The notes: generated by a model from the sequence alone, not told the origin. Positions 1 to 12,418 are shown, counted from the first letter of the stretch. The stretch is 64,000 bases of DNA from Hepsetus odoe (GCA_017165825.1 CM029368.1:29093771-29157770), one strand, 5' to 3'. A program made the numbers and translations.

Positions 1-225
1 GGGATGTGAGTGTGTAGGATAGGGTTTGGAGGTTATGTATCGGTTGAAAGTATAAGCCAACAGTCATGTGGAGTGCAGAGAGAGGTTTAAATGATCCAGG
101 ATGGGCTTCTTTTCATTACAGACATTTGTGAGCCATGGACACCTGTGAAAATTGCCACCTAGAGCTTTCGTCTGAAGATATGTGGCTGCCATGTTTGATT
201 ACCACTTTCTCTGTGTAGGTACTGC

Positions 226-414
226 TGCATAGTCTAATTAGTATACTGGTCGTGGGTTTAAATCCTCAGCCCAGTTGGTTGCCCTGAGGTATCCATGAAC
301 AATGTACTGTCCCCATCACTGCTCCTGTGTGGATTAAATGCACAGAATGCTTTTTGTTGTGGTACACTGTGGGCTGTGCTGCGTTTCACAATGTCAAATA
401 GTCACTTTCACTTA
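226..414 (+). repeat. SINE-A copy (tRNA-derived, degraded head)
   Basis: A box-B-like gtgggtttaaatcctc is followed by the family core (ggttgccctgaggta, gtactgtccccatcactgctcc) and the tail with ttaaatgcagag-like, ttgttgtgg and gtcactttcactt motifs. The head is diverged. Confidence 0.8.
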
Positions 415-3400
415 AAACGACATGGTTCGGTTAGTTTCTGTTGGGATAGTTTTGAAAAAAGTACATTACATTCATAAACTGCGTGGCCTAATCACGGACC
501 TAAACTTTGCACCGGTTTCTCTCCACACCTATCCATCATCAAATTAATAAAAGAGCTTAATGTTCTGCTCATCTGTCTATCCACTCTGACAATATGTGAA
601 AGAGAAAGTGCCTATTTTTTACACAACACATATATTTAAAAAATACAAAGGAAGTGTATTGACTTATTGTCATTAGAAACATTACACAACATGCAGAAAA
701 ACAAAATGCTCCTTCCTTATTTAAACCATACACACACATGCAAAGAGGCAGCTATTCTCTAAAGCACCCAGGGAGCAGTGACAGAAGGTTCTGGCTCATG
801 GCAATTTCAGACATCCCCACTGGTCTGGGGACTCAACCCAATAAACTTTTATTCTGGGGCCAGCTTCACATCTGTGGCCACTGTTGCCCCACAGAGCCAC
901 ACAGATGTAGCCACAAAGATTTTATATGACAGTGATAAAAGAAGATGGACATTTATTTGGGGGTCATTTTTTCATTGACCAGTTTGTTGATTGAAAATCA
1001 CTAAGGCAATCTCACAAGCCTGGTGCATGTGTACTTTGACTGACTGCTGAACTCCACAATGCACTCAGTGTGTGGTGGAACCCCTCTAAGCGGCGGCCTA
1101 ACAGCCTTTATCTTCAGAGCAATGATTAAGCAAGACTGTCTCTGTAATGACATGTCTTACCATTAAACAGCCATTCTACGCCACTCAGCAGCCCATCCTC
1201 TGTCTCCTTAACACACTCTTAAGCAGGTTATTAAGACAGGACCGAGGCGTATCACAGAATGGGGCTGGACGAGAGCCAGCTGCTGACTCACCGCCAGTCT
1301 GGACTCCATTTGTGGAAGCATTAATAGAGGCTGATGGACAACACACATGGACTTAAATCAGCACTTCTGGTTACTGTTATTATGCAGGCATTTATTTATA
1401 TAATGGCCACTAATTTGGACTATGACAAAGCTACGTGTCCTTAGGTCTCTTTGTATTCAGTAACTTTCTAATGCAGGGCTTTTTAGTCCAGGCTCCCCGA
1501 TGTTCTGCACGTTTCCTTCTCTACATATCTGACCCAACCCATATTCATTAGCCCATGCTTAGTTTAATCAGCTGTGCTAGTTGAGAAAAACTCCAAAAAT
1601 GAGCAGAGTGAGAGGGTGCAGGGAGTGATCTTGACTTTTCTGTTGGAAAAAATATCAAGTCAGATCATTTTTTTCTCAACGTTCCCTAATAAGATAAGTG
1701 AATTCTCCCATTTAGCATTAGTCATTGGACTGAAAGCCCAACATGCCGTGACCAATACAGGAAAGTGACAGAAGAATCAACCAGCATGATTGATTCACAT
1801 TTTACAATGGGATTTCCAGAATTTGTGAGAATAAATATCACCTGGGTCCCAAGTGCATGCCAAGTGCCTCCTTGTTTTGCCCCTTACCATGTGTATAGCC
1901 TAAACAGAGGGTTCACATGATAACCATGGTCTCCCTTGCTACTCCCAGCACACCTTCACCAACTAATCAGCTAAGAAATGAGCCTAGCGCAGGAAAACAT
2001 CACAATGTGCAAGAAGCTCCAGGACGAGGGTTGCAACACACGGTTTATCCTATGTGTGAAGCCCTTCAGGGTCTGATAGCACAATTTCTCACCATTGCTT
2101 AGTGGTCCAATTGTAAGGAGAAGGGTGCAATAGCTTTAGCTTCTTTTTTTCTTCACTTTCACACACATTTCTCATCTTATGCCTTGATTAGTACTTATTA
2201 TGGCTGAAGAGGGAGATGGAAGAAAATCCCAAAAGATTGATCTTCCCCCCACACTAAGCCAGCAGTGGTGGTGCAATTTGAGCCAACGTCACTCAAGAGC
2301 TGACAGCAGCTCTAATGCAACACATCTCGGGTTACAGAGAGTGTAGGATGAGTGGACAGCACTGCATCTAGTCCAACATGTGTCCTAATGCACTCTCTAC
2401 GCCCGCTCTGGATTGCCGCACACGCTGGTAGCTGGGTAATTGAGCAGGAGGCATTCTGAGACTGCTGGAGAAGTAAACAGCTGTAGCCGAAGCTGGCAGT
2501 GATCTATGTGAAGCTGAATGGTCTTTGGCTTTATGGCCCCTTTTAAGGCGCAAGTCACTGTCATCTTCACTCTTTCGACTGCAGCTGCATAGCTGGCAGG
2601 CCTAGGAGAGCCTACTGCTGTTCTTTTTCCTGATCCTTCATCGTGACAGTTCTTTTAGTTTTTGCAGCGCTCTGTTTCTTTCTGTAATAAACCCATACCA
2701 GATTGAAAACTGAAGTCTGTTGTACTACAATCTATGTGTCAGCTTGTTATGCTGTCCATACGTGGTTACGCCCAATAATAGCTAAAATGGATCTCTTAAT
2801 AAGACTGATTCCCTATGCATTAGATATAATTAAGTACTATAGATCATTCATTTTATTCTAAGTCATTTCAATGGCTTTATTCATCGTGAAGCTGATGTTT
2901 TTTTTTTCAAAAGCCTAAAAGAGAGTGATGAGTCTTGACTATGACATTGATACAAGGTAAAATAAACTGATCCCAGATCAGTACTGTGGCTGGTCAACGG
3001 TGCAGCCAAATTGTACACTTGGAGTCCTCGAGTCATATAGCCGTCCAGCCACAGCTTGGGATCTGCCCTTCAACACACTCACTCAAACCTGACAAACGAT
3101 CAGAGCTGAGCCAGGTGTGTGTTTGGAGCTTGAAAATCACTGTGCTGGGACACCCAGTCTCCAGAACTGATTCGGGAAACTGGGGTAAACTATTTTAGAG
3201 CATAAAAATTGCATAGCTTAACATCAAAACGTACAGTTTATAAATGGGATTTTATTTTTGGCAATTTCATTGGTCCCTTTCTCATTTATTGTTCACACAG
3301 AGTTTAGCTTTAAAATGTATGTATATATATATTCTAAAAAGTTCATTAAAATGTTCATAAATGAACCACATTCTTTCTGCCACACATTTTAAGAACTCTT

Positions 3401-3436
3401 TACATTGACTTACTTCAGAATGTTTTTAGACTTCTT
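415..3436. other. Non-coding stretch, nothing recognised
   Basis: Short random-looking ORFs only, without domain motifs or splice-consistent exons. Mostly unique, moderately A/T-rich sequence. Confidence 0.5.
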
Positions 3437-3479
3437 TTGTTTTTCTCATTTTGCAGGTACTTATTGAAATTTTCAGCAG

Positions 3480-3935
3480 GCTGCTCCTGTTCTGGTTTAT
3501 CTGCCTCCATTTCTTCCTGTCCTCTGCATCTTCATCTTTCCTCCTTTGACCGTTTGCATGTCCCCCCTCACCACATCCATGAACCTCCTCTTTGGCCTCC
3601 TCTTCTCCTTTTTTTTTTAGCAGCTCCATCCTCAACATCCTACTCCTAACAGTCAGTCATTTTCTGCTGCTTGTCCCAAGCGGGGTCGCAGGGGAGGCTA
3701 AGTCCATCCTGGGCTCACACAGGGGCAAAGGACGGAACACACCTGGACTGGTCGCCAGCCCATCGCAGGGAGGAGCGGACGGGACGGCACTCCGTTCAAG
3801 GGTACCAGGGCAACCTATTTGGAAGGGGTTTGAACTCCCGATTCCTCCGATTATGTGGCCAACGCCCAAACCACTAGGCCACGGCTGCCCGCCCCCCCAC
3901 TCCTAACATACATGTCCAAACCAATGCTCTCTCAC
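3480..3935 (-). mobile_element. LINE 3' end relic, split by a SINE-B insertion
   Basis: On the minus strand: tttggacatgta at 3911-3922, then aggatgttgaggatggagct, tcatggatgtggtgagggg and gaggacaggaagaaatggag. This is the same family as 18.3-19.3 kb. SINE-B (3651-3898) lies inside, and removing it with one duplicated copy restores LINE continuity. Confidence 0.8.
3651..3898 (-). repeat. SINE-B copy, full length, with 9-bp target-site duplication
   Basis: On the minus strand: tRNA-like head and core shared with SINE-A, then a LINE-type tail (containing ctggcgaccagtccagg and gaccccgcttgggac). The flanking actcctaac repeats at 3642-3650 and 3899-3907 are the target-site duplication. The target is a LINE relic whose sequence resumes on the far side. 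Confidence 0.9.
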
Positions 3936-4589
3936 TTCTCTGACTTTTGATACTTGTTTACTCAAAATAGTGGCAAAATCTGATAAAAGTCTTATAAGAA
4001 GACGTATATATTGTAATTAGAAGTTAAAAAGTAATCCAGTCTCTTCTGCACAGTATATGTATCTTATATAGCAGCCCTGGCTGAGGTCACTGGGTAGTGT
4101 TGATGTATACTGTAGTGCAGGTACATTATGTTGCCCTTTGGCAAAGATTTTCAGAGTTGACCTGTGGATGGGCTCCAATGTTTCTGCCCAGCTTCCCTGC
4201 CTAGCCCCAAACAGCACCATCTGTCTTTCTCAGAGGAGCAGCGAGTAGGATGAGTTTGCATAGTTTCTGGAGGCCCTGCAGCCCTTGAGTTTCAGCCCTG
4301 AAGGTTGACTCCTCTGAGCAAACACAGGTGCCTGTTGCAGTGAGGGACAAGATATGCAAAGCTGTTTGTAGAGCTTCTAGACATTTCTAGACTGCAAAGT
4401 AGCACAATCTTAAAAAATGTGGCTTGCTTGTGAAGGCAGAGCCATATGATGCAGTAATCCCAAGGCTCCACCAACTTTACAACTTGTTTTGCAAGATTGT
4501 TTTATAATCCGTTTAAACTGATTGTGATCCTTTTCAGTAAATCATGTGCCTGCCAAATTAGAATTTTAAAAGTACAAATCACTAATTCC

Positions 4590-5000
4590 TCTCCTCCTCC
4601 TTTTTCGTTCCTCTGTTCCCCTTTAAGGGTCACCACAGCAGATCAACCATCTCCATTTCTTCCTGTCCTCTGTATCTTCCTCCTTCAAACCAGCTGCCTC
4701 CATGTCCTCTCTCACCACACCCATAATCCTACTCTTTGGTCTTCCTCAAGCCAGGTAGCTCCATCCTCAGCGTCCTCCTCCCAATATAACTCGTTTCTCT
4801 TCTGACATTTCCAAACCAACTCAACCTTTGCTTCAACGCTTCTTCCAAAATCTCCAACCTGAGCTGTCCCTCTCATATAGTCATTTCTAATCCCGTCCAT
4901 CCTTCGCTCACACCCAATCCAAACCTCAGCATCTTTAATCCTGACACCTCCAGCCTGCTGCCTGTCTTAGCATTACCACACCTCAGTCCATATAGAGCAG
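4590..5000 (-). mobile_element. LINE 3' end relic (same family)
   Basis: Minus strand contains GIRNDYMRGTAQVGDFG, a damaged WFGHVQRR region, and the 3' end ttgatctgctgtggtgaccc. It parallels the plus-strand relic at 18.3-19.0 kb. Frames are broken. Confidence 0.8.
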
Positions 5001-5004
5001 AGTA

Positions 5005-5060
5005 GAGAGTAGAGTTATTTTATTGTCCCACGAATGAAATTGTATGCTACAGGGCTCTTA
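5005..5060 (+). repeat. Short retroposon-tail fragment
   Basis: The stretch ttattttattgtcccacgaa followed by tgaaattg is a common fish retroposon 3'-end motif. Confidence 0.4.
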
Positions 5061-5159
5061 TAAAAAAGACAGGAAAAAGGTGAAAGAAAGGAAAAATATA
5101 TAAAGATAAAGAGAGAACAGGAACAAGTACAGGAGAAAAGTAGAGGAGCTATAACAAAT

Positions 5160-5461
5160 AATAAATTATCTATCTATATATATCTATATATATATATATA
5201 CATATACATATCTACAAGAGTAATATACATGGTAATAAGTTTTTAATGAATTATACATATAAATAACAAGTAGCAAAATATAAATATAGCAAAAATATGA
5301 ATATAAATGTAATAATAAATGTAATAATGTTAATAATAATAATAATATAATATACAATACAGTAATAATAATAATAATAATATACAACAATAATAGTAAT
5401 ATATATATATAATATAATATATAATAATAATAAACAAGCAATGTATTATTGCTTGTTTAAT
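5160..5461. repeat. AT-rich (TA)n/(AAT)n region with hairpin
   Basis: Mixed TA and AAT repeats. It ends in a perfect hairpin: taaacaagcaat (5431-5442), loop gtatt, attgcttgttta (5448-5459). Confidence 0.9.
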
Positions 5462-6751
5462 GTATATGTATATTAATGTATATATGTATTAAAGCAATAG
5501 CACAGTTAGTTTCACTACCATCCCGTAAACCTTTCCTTTCACTCTTGCTGGTGAACAATAATGAGTTGAATTTATATATCTCAATGGTTCCAAAACACGT
5601 CTAAGTAATCACCTCCAAAGGTATCGTCAACACTGAATCCTCTTTGAAGAGATTTATACCCCTTATATGTGTGCATGTGTGTCCATGCATGGATCTCTTC
5701 AATGAGCATGATGCACATGATCTCTTTCATCAAGGAACGTTAGATCGATTGCAATAGAAAATGCTGAAATAGCGGCAGAGAGCTTCTGTCTTCTGCTTTC
5801 TCCTTGGCTCTCATTAGCCTAATGGTTCATTATGTTTGTACAAATCTATACAAAACCACTCCATATACTAAAGTATCCTTGAAGAATCTTTTTTTTATTA
5901 TGCATTATGAAACAGATTTCCTAGTAAACTGTCGGCAAAAAACACTGTCCTGTTGAAGTCCAAAAAGTAAACGCGCTCTCAAATGTACAACACATTTCAA
6001 CAAGGTTGAACTGAACTTAAATGAGTTTAAAAATTACTTTTTTAAACTAAGCCTTTCAAACGATTTGTCCAGCTCTGAGACTGCACTAGCAAGAAATGAA
6101 AACAGCCAGTTTGTGAACTCAATGTGTTGGGAGCAGGAAAGACAAGCATGTTATAACAGCAGGCATTTCAGTGTGTTGCCACAAAAAGTGGTCCAAGGAA
6201 GGACTCATGGTGAATCTGCAACCAGGTCATGGGTGCCAAACTCATGAATGCTAGTCCAATCACAGTGGCGTAAATTGCTGAAAAGTTTAAGCTGGTTATT
6301 ATAAAAAGGTGTCTGAATATAAAGGGCATCACTGCATGCTGCGTATGGGGCTTTGTAGCCACAGATTATTCAAAGCACCCATTCCAAACCTCTCCACCGC
6401 TGGTGCACATGGGCACCAGAACTGGACCATGGAGTAATCGAAGAAGATGATATGCAAAAGTTGTAGTGTTCCTCAAATCACTCCTGTACAAAGAGTTCAG
6501 TCTGTGTACTTGGCCTCCAATCTCCTCAGATCGTAAACTAAAAATCTGTCACATGTGTTGAACAAATGAGTTGGATCCATGAACTAACAAGACTAAAAAG
6601 ATCTACTGGGTGCCAGAAACCACTGGAGTTTGTGCCTCAGTGGGTCAAAGCTTTTTTCTTGGCATGAGACAAAACATTAAGCAACATTAGGCAGCTGATT
6701 TTAATGTTATTACATTACCAGTAATAAAATTACTTGTTACCAACCTACTTT
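5462..6751. other. Non-coding stretch, nothing recognised
   Basis: Unique A/T-rich sequence between the hairpin-ended AT region and a SINE-A. No coding signal. Confidence 0.5.
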
Positions 6752-6934
6752 ACCAGTAGGTTGCCCTGAGGTACCCTTGAGCAAGGTACTGTCCCTGTCA
6801 CTGCTCCCTGGGCGATTTCATAGCTGCCCCCACTGTATGGCGTTTGTGTGCATGGGTTAAATGCAGAGGTCCAATTTCGTTGTGGTGTGCTGTGCTGTGA
6901 CCTCAGAATGACAAGAACAGTCACTTTCACTTTC
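6752..6934 (+). repeat. SINE-A copy, 5' truncated
   Basis: Begins at agtaggttgccctgagg without the tRNA head. It then has gagcaaggtactgtccc, gggttaaatgcagaggtcc and the tcactttcactttc end. Confidence 0.85.
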
Positions 6935-8277
6935 AAATGTGGAAAAGGATCTTTTGATATGATCCTTTAAACAACATTTGTTTCACAGTTTATGGTGTTT
7001 ATCTGCATTCGTAGCACCTTTAATTTATAAGTTGATTCTAAAGCAGCTTTCCACACATTCATCCCTGCAGTCCCCACACCATCCATGGTGGCTGACGTTT
7101 TCTTCTTTACACATTTCACAACACAACCCCAAAAACCCAATGGCTTTAAATAGCGCTATCATTTCTCTTAATGAACCGTGTGCCATCTTTCACTCAATGG
7201 AAAACGGATGTAGTTCAAGTGAACAGATAGGTTAAACACACAAGTTTAGTGCTCTTAACTTTGTTCTCGGTATACAATCTACATCTACATCCGTTGGTCC
7301 ATATGCCTCTGTAGATGAAGTGTCTGTGACTAGGCATGCCCATGCTATCAGCGGTGCACAGGGACACGTACACATACATTCAAGGACGGGCCAACTTTGA
7401 CCATATCAAGCAGAGGCTCCTTAAATAGCCTGCAGTGGGATAATAATAAAGTGACATTACAGCTGGAAGAGATTCTATTAAAGCACTGTAATATCATACC
7501 AGCCTGCCCTGCCTAAATGAGATTGAACCAAGGCAGTATTTACCCAAGTACTCATACTAAAGCTTTCTGGAACTTTGAGGAGTTAATGCTCAAGATGAAT
7601 GGTTCCTAAATCACCTAGATACATTAGACTTTTTGCAAGTTGTTTTTTTTCCATGCTCAACAATATTTTAACCTGCTGTGTGTTTTGAAGGAGTGGGGTT
7701 GAGAGGAGGGAGTATCTGGAGCTATGAATAGCACTTATATCTGATTGCTGGTACGATTAGAATCAGGTCATTAAGAGAACTCTAGATGCCGGGGATACTG
7801 TCTCCTCTGCAGATAATGACTAATCTTAGCTCACTGATAACACATGCAGTGCTGCCTGTTTATCTGCTGAGCCCACAGTCCTCCAGCAGGCACTTGGAGT
7901 CTGCCTGCCTTTACATACTGATGTGACAGCTCTGGGCTCAAATGGCTTTGACAGCAGAGCCAACATGTGTCTCCTAGAGACTTTTACTGTAATGAGAATG
8001 GACTGGGCAGGGGATGCAATATGCAGAAATAAATGAGAGTAGATGTGTATTTACCAGAAATGCAAATAATGAGCTAGACTGCATATACAGATGTATTATA
8101 TGCATTATGGTAATGATCTGGTAGGAACTCTTTCTGTTTACATCAGGAAGCTGTTGGGCCTTTAAAAGGGCTTCATATTAGTGGCTTCTTGCTAATTTGC
8201 TGAAGCATTTGTACTAGAACCACATTATAGAGTCTTGGCTCTCAGGACAGTAGTCAGGGTTTGAAAAGACATTAGTG
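6935..8277. other. Non-coding stretch
   Basis: No reading frame of note. The part around 7780-8170 is unique and has regulatory-looking composition (atcaggtcattaagag, gcaaataatgagctag). Confidence 0.4.
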
Positions 8278-8519
8278 GAAGTGACTACTCTTGGCATTGG
8301 GAAACACAGCACAGCACACAGTGAGACACAATGAAATTCAACCTCTGCATTTCACCCATACACACCGTGCAGCAGGGTGCAGCTTGAAAGCAACCAAGGA
8401 GCAGTGATGGGGGCGGTACCTTGGTCAAGGGTACCACAGGGCAACCTACTGCTCTGGGATTCGAACCCATAACATTCAGATCCTGGGGCTTAGTCCCTAA
8501 CCACTAGGCCACCCCTGCC
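8278..8519 (-). repeat. SINE-A copy, near full length
   Basis: On the minus strand it reads ggcctagtggttaggga (box A-like), a box B of ggttcgaatccc type, gagcaaggtacc-like core and the gtcacttc tail. Confidence 0.88.
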
Positions 8520-8767
8520 TAGCAGGGTCCAGGACATTGGTGATGTTCAGGGCGTGTTCACACACATATGCCACCAACAGTTCACAAATTGTGCATCCTA
8601 TATGGTCCAGAGCCATTTTCAACTGCTGATTCAATTAATTCATGTGAATATTTAGCTTTAATCTTCATACTCAGTGTCCTCATGGCTGCCCAGTAAAACA
8701 TTGGCCACCTGAAATTCCTTGACACTCCTTTGCCATGCGAGTAATCTCTGCAGAGATGATGTATTCT

Positions 8768-8887
8768 CCATCCATCCATTATCTGCCGCTTGTCCCAAAC
8801 GGGGTCGCGGGGGAGTGCTGGTGTCCAACCCAGCGCACGCAGGGCGAGGACGGGGGACGCACCCTGGACAGGTCGCCAGCCCATCGC
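8768..8887 (-). repeat. SINE-B/LINE-tail copy, 5' truncated, with 14-bp target-site duplication
   Basis: Only the tail is present (ccatccatccattatctgcc to ccagcccatcgc on plus). It is flanked by agatgatgtattct at 8754-8767 and 8888-8901. The 5' truncation with a long direct repeat is typical of target-primed reverse transcription. The copy could also come from the parental LINE, since the head is missing. Confidence 0.85.
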
Positions 8888-8901
8888 AGATGATGTATTC
8901 T

Positions 8902-9994
8902 ATTTCCTTTTATTTAAAAAATGGTAAAGAAATCTTATATCCATGTTTCATGTTGTGCATCCATCCTCCTGTCCACTCATCTGACCACTCATCCTTCTCT
9001 ATGAGACAAAACTTGCCAGCACATGTTTCAGCCTACTCAATCATCGTCCTTAAAATATTTTCTTATAAATCAAAATGAGTTAAAGAATTAGAGAAATGCA
9101 GCAGGCAGTGACATCATCCTTTCATCAGTATTCCTAATGGCTGGCATAAGGCTCTCTGTTTCCCTCTGATGCTCTTTTCTTTCCTATTAATCCAGTGAGA
9201 GTGAGAGCTTGACAAAGAGACAGAGAGAGAGGGAGAGAGAGTGAATATCTTTAACTGACTCCACTCAGTCTAAAAGCAAAGATAAGTCAGAGGCGCTGGC
9301 TGTGCCAGAGGCCATGCTTTGCACGGAATCATTCAGCAGGCAGGAAGAGCCTTTTCAAATCACTCGCGTTCCTCCTTTAATTAATTTCTGTGGTGACGCA
9401 GCACATAGCAACAGATGGCACACTTGGCGCTGCTCACACACATCACACATGAGTTGGTTTTTTAGAAGTTGACGCATAAAGCTCTGCAGTCGATGCCCTG
9501 CTAAGGACAATATTGTGAGCAGTCAGGAGCATTTTAAAGGGGTAGTACACCTGAGAACGCCAACAGTGCCAACAAAAATACACAAATGCGGGCCATGCTA
9601 AAATTGATGAGATTTGTCTAAGCTTTATTGGAAAAACATGAAACTGAGCATCAAGAAACAGATGTAAAAGAGATCTACATCTGAAAGCGTTTTGGTTTCA
9701 GAGAAGGATTTCGCCAACTTGCTGTAGATCGGTTGCCAAATCCTCTTGATGCGTAAAAATAAACAGGAAAATGGAGACAAGGGAGCAGCTTATGCACATA
9801 AACAAAATGCAATTCAAGTTATTACTTACCGTAAGTCCTCTCGTAGCTGACAAGGCATGTTAGCATGAACTCACTTGCACCGTGCTAGCTTGCGACATAA
9901 GCTTAACTCTAACATCAGTGTGCATCGGTTAGACCTAACCTAACAATCTGATTCCTGCGAAAGCATTTCTCCCATTAAACCCCCACACTATTTG
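8902..9994. other. Non-coding stretch
   Basis: No genes seen. A short GA-rich run lies at 9205-9243. The 9360-9500 part is unique. Confidence 0.45.
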
Positions 9995-10041
9995 GTATTT
10001 GCCTATGGACTTATGGCTCAAGAGGTGCCAGGTTCAAATCA
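9995..10041 (+). repeat. SINE-C head fragment
   Basis: Matches the SINE-C head: gcctatggacttatggctc followed by aagaggtgccaggttcaaat. No core follows. Confidence 0.5.
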
Positions 10042-10435
10042 AATTCAAATTGTTAAAATGCATATCTAAAGAAAAATACTACTTTGACTTTTGCTAGGCC
10101 TTCAGGAGCTGGACTGTAGTCTTTTCAGGGTAAAGTTAACCAGTGATATAATTTGGAACAGATACAATCAACCATTTGGGGTGGGGAAATCACACTTTAG
10201 GCTTTTTAGTAGAACTAGGCATGTCACAGATTCCACAAGTGGAAGCCTAACCAGCAGGTTCTTCTCAGACAGCAACTCAGGCCCAGTCCCAATTCACCCT
10301 TTGCTCCTACCACTGAGCCTTACCCCCTATGCTTTGAGTACACATTAGGGTGTCAGGTTCTTATTGGGTAGATAAGGAGGACCAATTGTTAGGGCTACAT
10401 GGTCCTTCAAATTGAGGCTTTTCTCAAACTCAAAG

Positions 10436-10924
10436 CAGAGTGTTAAGAGATCTTCCATTGAAGGCAACAAGATCACTACTGATTCAGAACGCTGCTGCAA
10501 GACTCGTCTTCAACCGTCCTAAGTTCTCTTCTACCACGCCTCTGCTGCAGGACCTACACTGGCTCCCCGTGCGTGCTCGTATAAGGTTTAAATCTCTAAT
10601 TCTTGCTTACAAGGCTAAAAACCCTCTTGCACCATCTTCCTTGACTGCACTTATCAAACAACGTGTCTCTTCTCTCCTCTCAGACCATCAAGCACCTTGA
10701 ACCTCCACTGTTGGAGAAGAGGAAGATATGCATCGAGACTCTTTTCAGTCCTGGCTCCTCAGTGGTGGAACGAATTTCCCCTAAAGGCCAGAACTGCTGA
10801 GTCCCTTTCTGCCTTCAAGCGTCGATTATAGACTCACCTGTTCAAGGAATTTTTCAGGAAATAATCTTCCCACCTCTGCTCTTTCTTTCCTCTTCTTCTT
10901 CTTCTTCTTCTTCTTCTTCTTCTT

Positions 10925-10955
<31 letters not shown>

Positions 10956-11127
10956 AAAAATAAACCACTAACAGCACTTTCTTTTGTTCTAGTCGCAAGG
11001 TTAATACATTAATACGCAGTTGTTGATCGTAGCTGGTTACTAATCTGAAGTTCAAATGCAGAGACAAAGCACAGTTGTAAGTCACTCTGGAAAAGAGTGT
11101 CTGCTAAATGCTGTAAGTGTAAATGTA
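10436..11127 (+). mobile_element. LINE (L2/CR1/Rex1-like) 3' end relic
   Basis: Translation at 10440-10700 gives a reverse-transcriptase C-terminal segment with LIQNAAARLVF, LLQDLHWLPVRARIRFK and LILAYKAKNPLAPSSL. These are hallmarks of L2/CR1/Rex1-group ORF2. A degraded C-terminus follows (FKRRL-like, 10810-10855), then a (TTC)n tract and a 3' tail (cactctggaaaagagtgtc, tgctaaatgctgtaagtg). The copy is 5' truncated and non-functional. The tail is the same type as in SINE-C. Confidence 0.85.
10890..10954. repeat. (TTC)n microsatellite inside LINE relic
   Basis: About 20 TTC units. The arginine-run ORF on the opposite strand is a by-product of the repeat. Confidence 0.95.
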
Positions 11128-11315
11128 GGAGAATGGCAAAATGGCTTTGCTGATACCGCCATAGTTAAAACATTATGTTGTTTTTACTGAATTGTACAAG
11201 CCCTCTATGCCTGCTGCTGACATGTAGGGCTTGTGAAGACCTATTTTATTTCTATTTCTATTTTACCTATTTTATTTATCTCATCTAGAGGTGATGGTGG
11301 TCTTGTGGTAAAATA

Positions 11316-11536
11316 GGGGCAGTGGTGGCCTAGTTGTTAGGGAGTTGCCCCCACATCGGAAGATTGTGGGCTCGAGGGCTTTACCAGTGGGTTGCCCTGA
11401 GGTACCCTTGAGCAAGGTACCATCCCTGCCACTGCTGCACGGTGTTTGTGTGCATGGGTTAAATGCAGAGGTCCAATTTTGTTGTGGTTCACGTGTGCTG
11501 TGCTGTGACCTTGCAATGACAAGTGTTGTCACTTTT
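11316..11536 (+). repeat. SINE-A copy, near full length
   Basis: Starts ggggcagtggtggcctag and has a degenerate box B (gtgggctcgaggg). The core gagcaaggtaccatccc and tail gggttaaatgcagagg are clear. Confidence 0.88.
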
Positions 11537-11549
11537 AAATACTCACCTA

Positions 11550-11671
11550 CAGCAAGTTTCTGAGCAAAACCCTCAACCCCAGGTTGCTCCAGGAGGACTG
11601 TCCCTGTAGTTAAGAAATGTATGTCGCTCTGGATAAGAGTGTCTGCTAAATACCGTAAATGTAAATGTATA
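11550..11671 (+). repeat. SINE-C 3' half
   Basis: Contains tctgagcaaaaccctcaacc, ggaggactgtccctg and the tail cgctctggataagagtgtc, ending in gtaaatgtaaatgtat. It lies directly after a SINE-A copy. Confidence 0.75.
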
Positions 11672-11874
11672 TCTAAAACCCATTGTAGTTTGAAGGGCCA
11701 GGAGGATGATTAAAAACAAGGACTAAAGGTAAAAATGGGAAACATGTCAGCACTTATTATCAAAGGAGTCCAGAACATCTCCATACAGGGTAAAGTATGT
11801 TAATATGTCAGTTACATGCTTCACATATAATACAGAGTGTCTTCTGCAAGCTGTAGATGTCCATTATTAATACA

Positions 11875-12418
11875 CAGTACTGTGCTAAAGTTTTAGGCAG
11901 GTGTGAAAAAATGCTGTAAACAAAGAACGCTTTCAGAAATATAAATGATTGTTTATTTTCATCAATTTACAAAATGCAAAGTGAGCGAACAAAAGAAAAA
12001 TCTAAATCAGATCAATATTTGGTGTTACTACCTTTTGCCTTCAAACCAGCATCAGTTCTTCTGGCCCCACAGAGCCCTGATCTCAACATCATCCAGTGTG
12101 TCTGGATCACATGAAGAGACAGAAGGATGTGAGGAAGCTACATCCACAGAAGATCTGTGGTTAGTTCTCCAAGATGTTTGTAACAACCTACCAGCCGAGT
12201 TCCTTCAAAAACTGTGTGCAAGTGTACCTAGAAGAATTGAGGCTGTTTTGAAGGCAAAGGGTGGTCACACCAAATATTGATTTGATTTAGATTTCTCTTT
12301 TGTTCATTCACTCCATTTTGTTGATTGATGAAAATAAATGATAAACACTTCCATTTCTGAAAGCATTCTTTGTTTACAGCATTTTTTCACACCTGCCTAA
12401 TATTTTTGCACAGTACTG
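11875..12418 (+). mobile_element. Tc1-derived non-autonomous element, complete ends
   Basis: Inverted ends begin CAGTACTGTGC at both termini (11875 and 12418). The inverted repeat reaches inward about 190 bp (ggcaggtgtgaaaaaatgct, tttggtgt, cttttgccttcaaa). Between the ends is only the transposase C-terminus: APQSPDLNIIQCVW, the DDE region with the expected E replaced by Q. A one-base loss follows, then HMKRQKDVRKLHPQ and further frame breaks. It cannot encode an active enzyme. Confidence 0.88.

Noticed and set aside
10440..10700. An 86-codon host gene
   Set aside because: It is the C-terminal segment of an L2/CR1/Rex1-type LINE protein, truncated on both sides.
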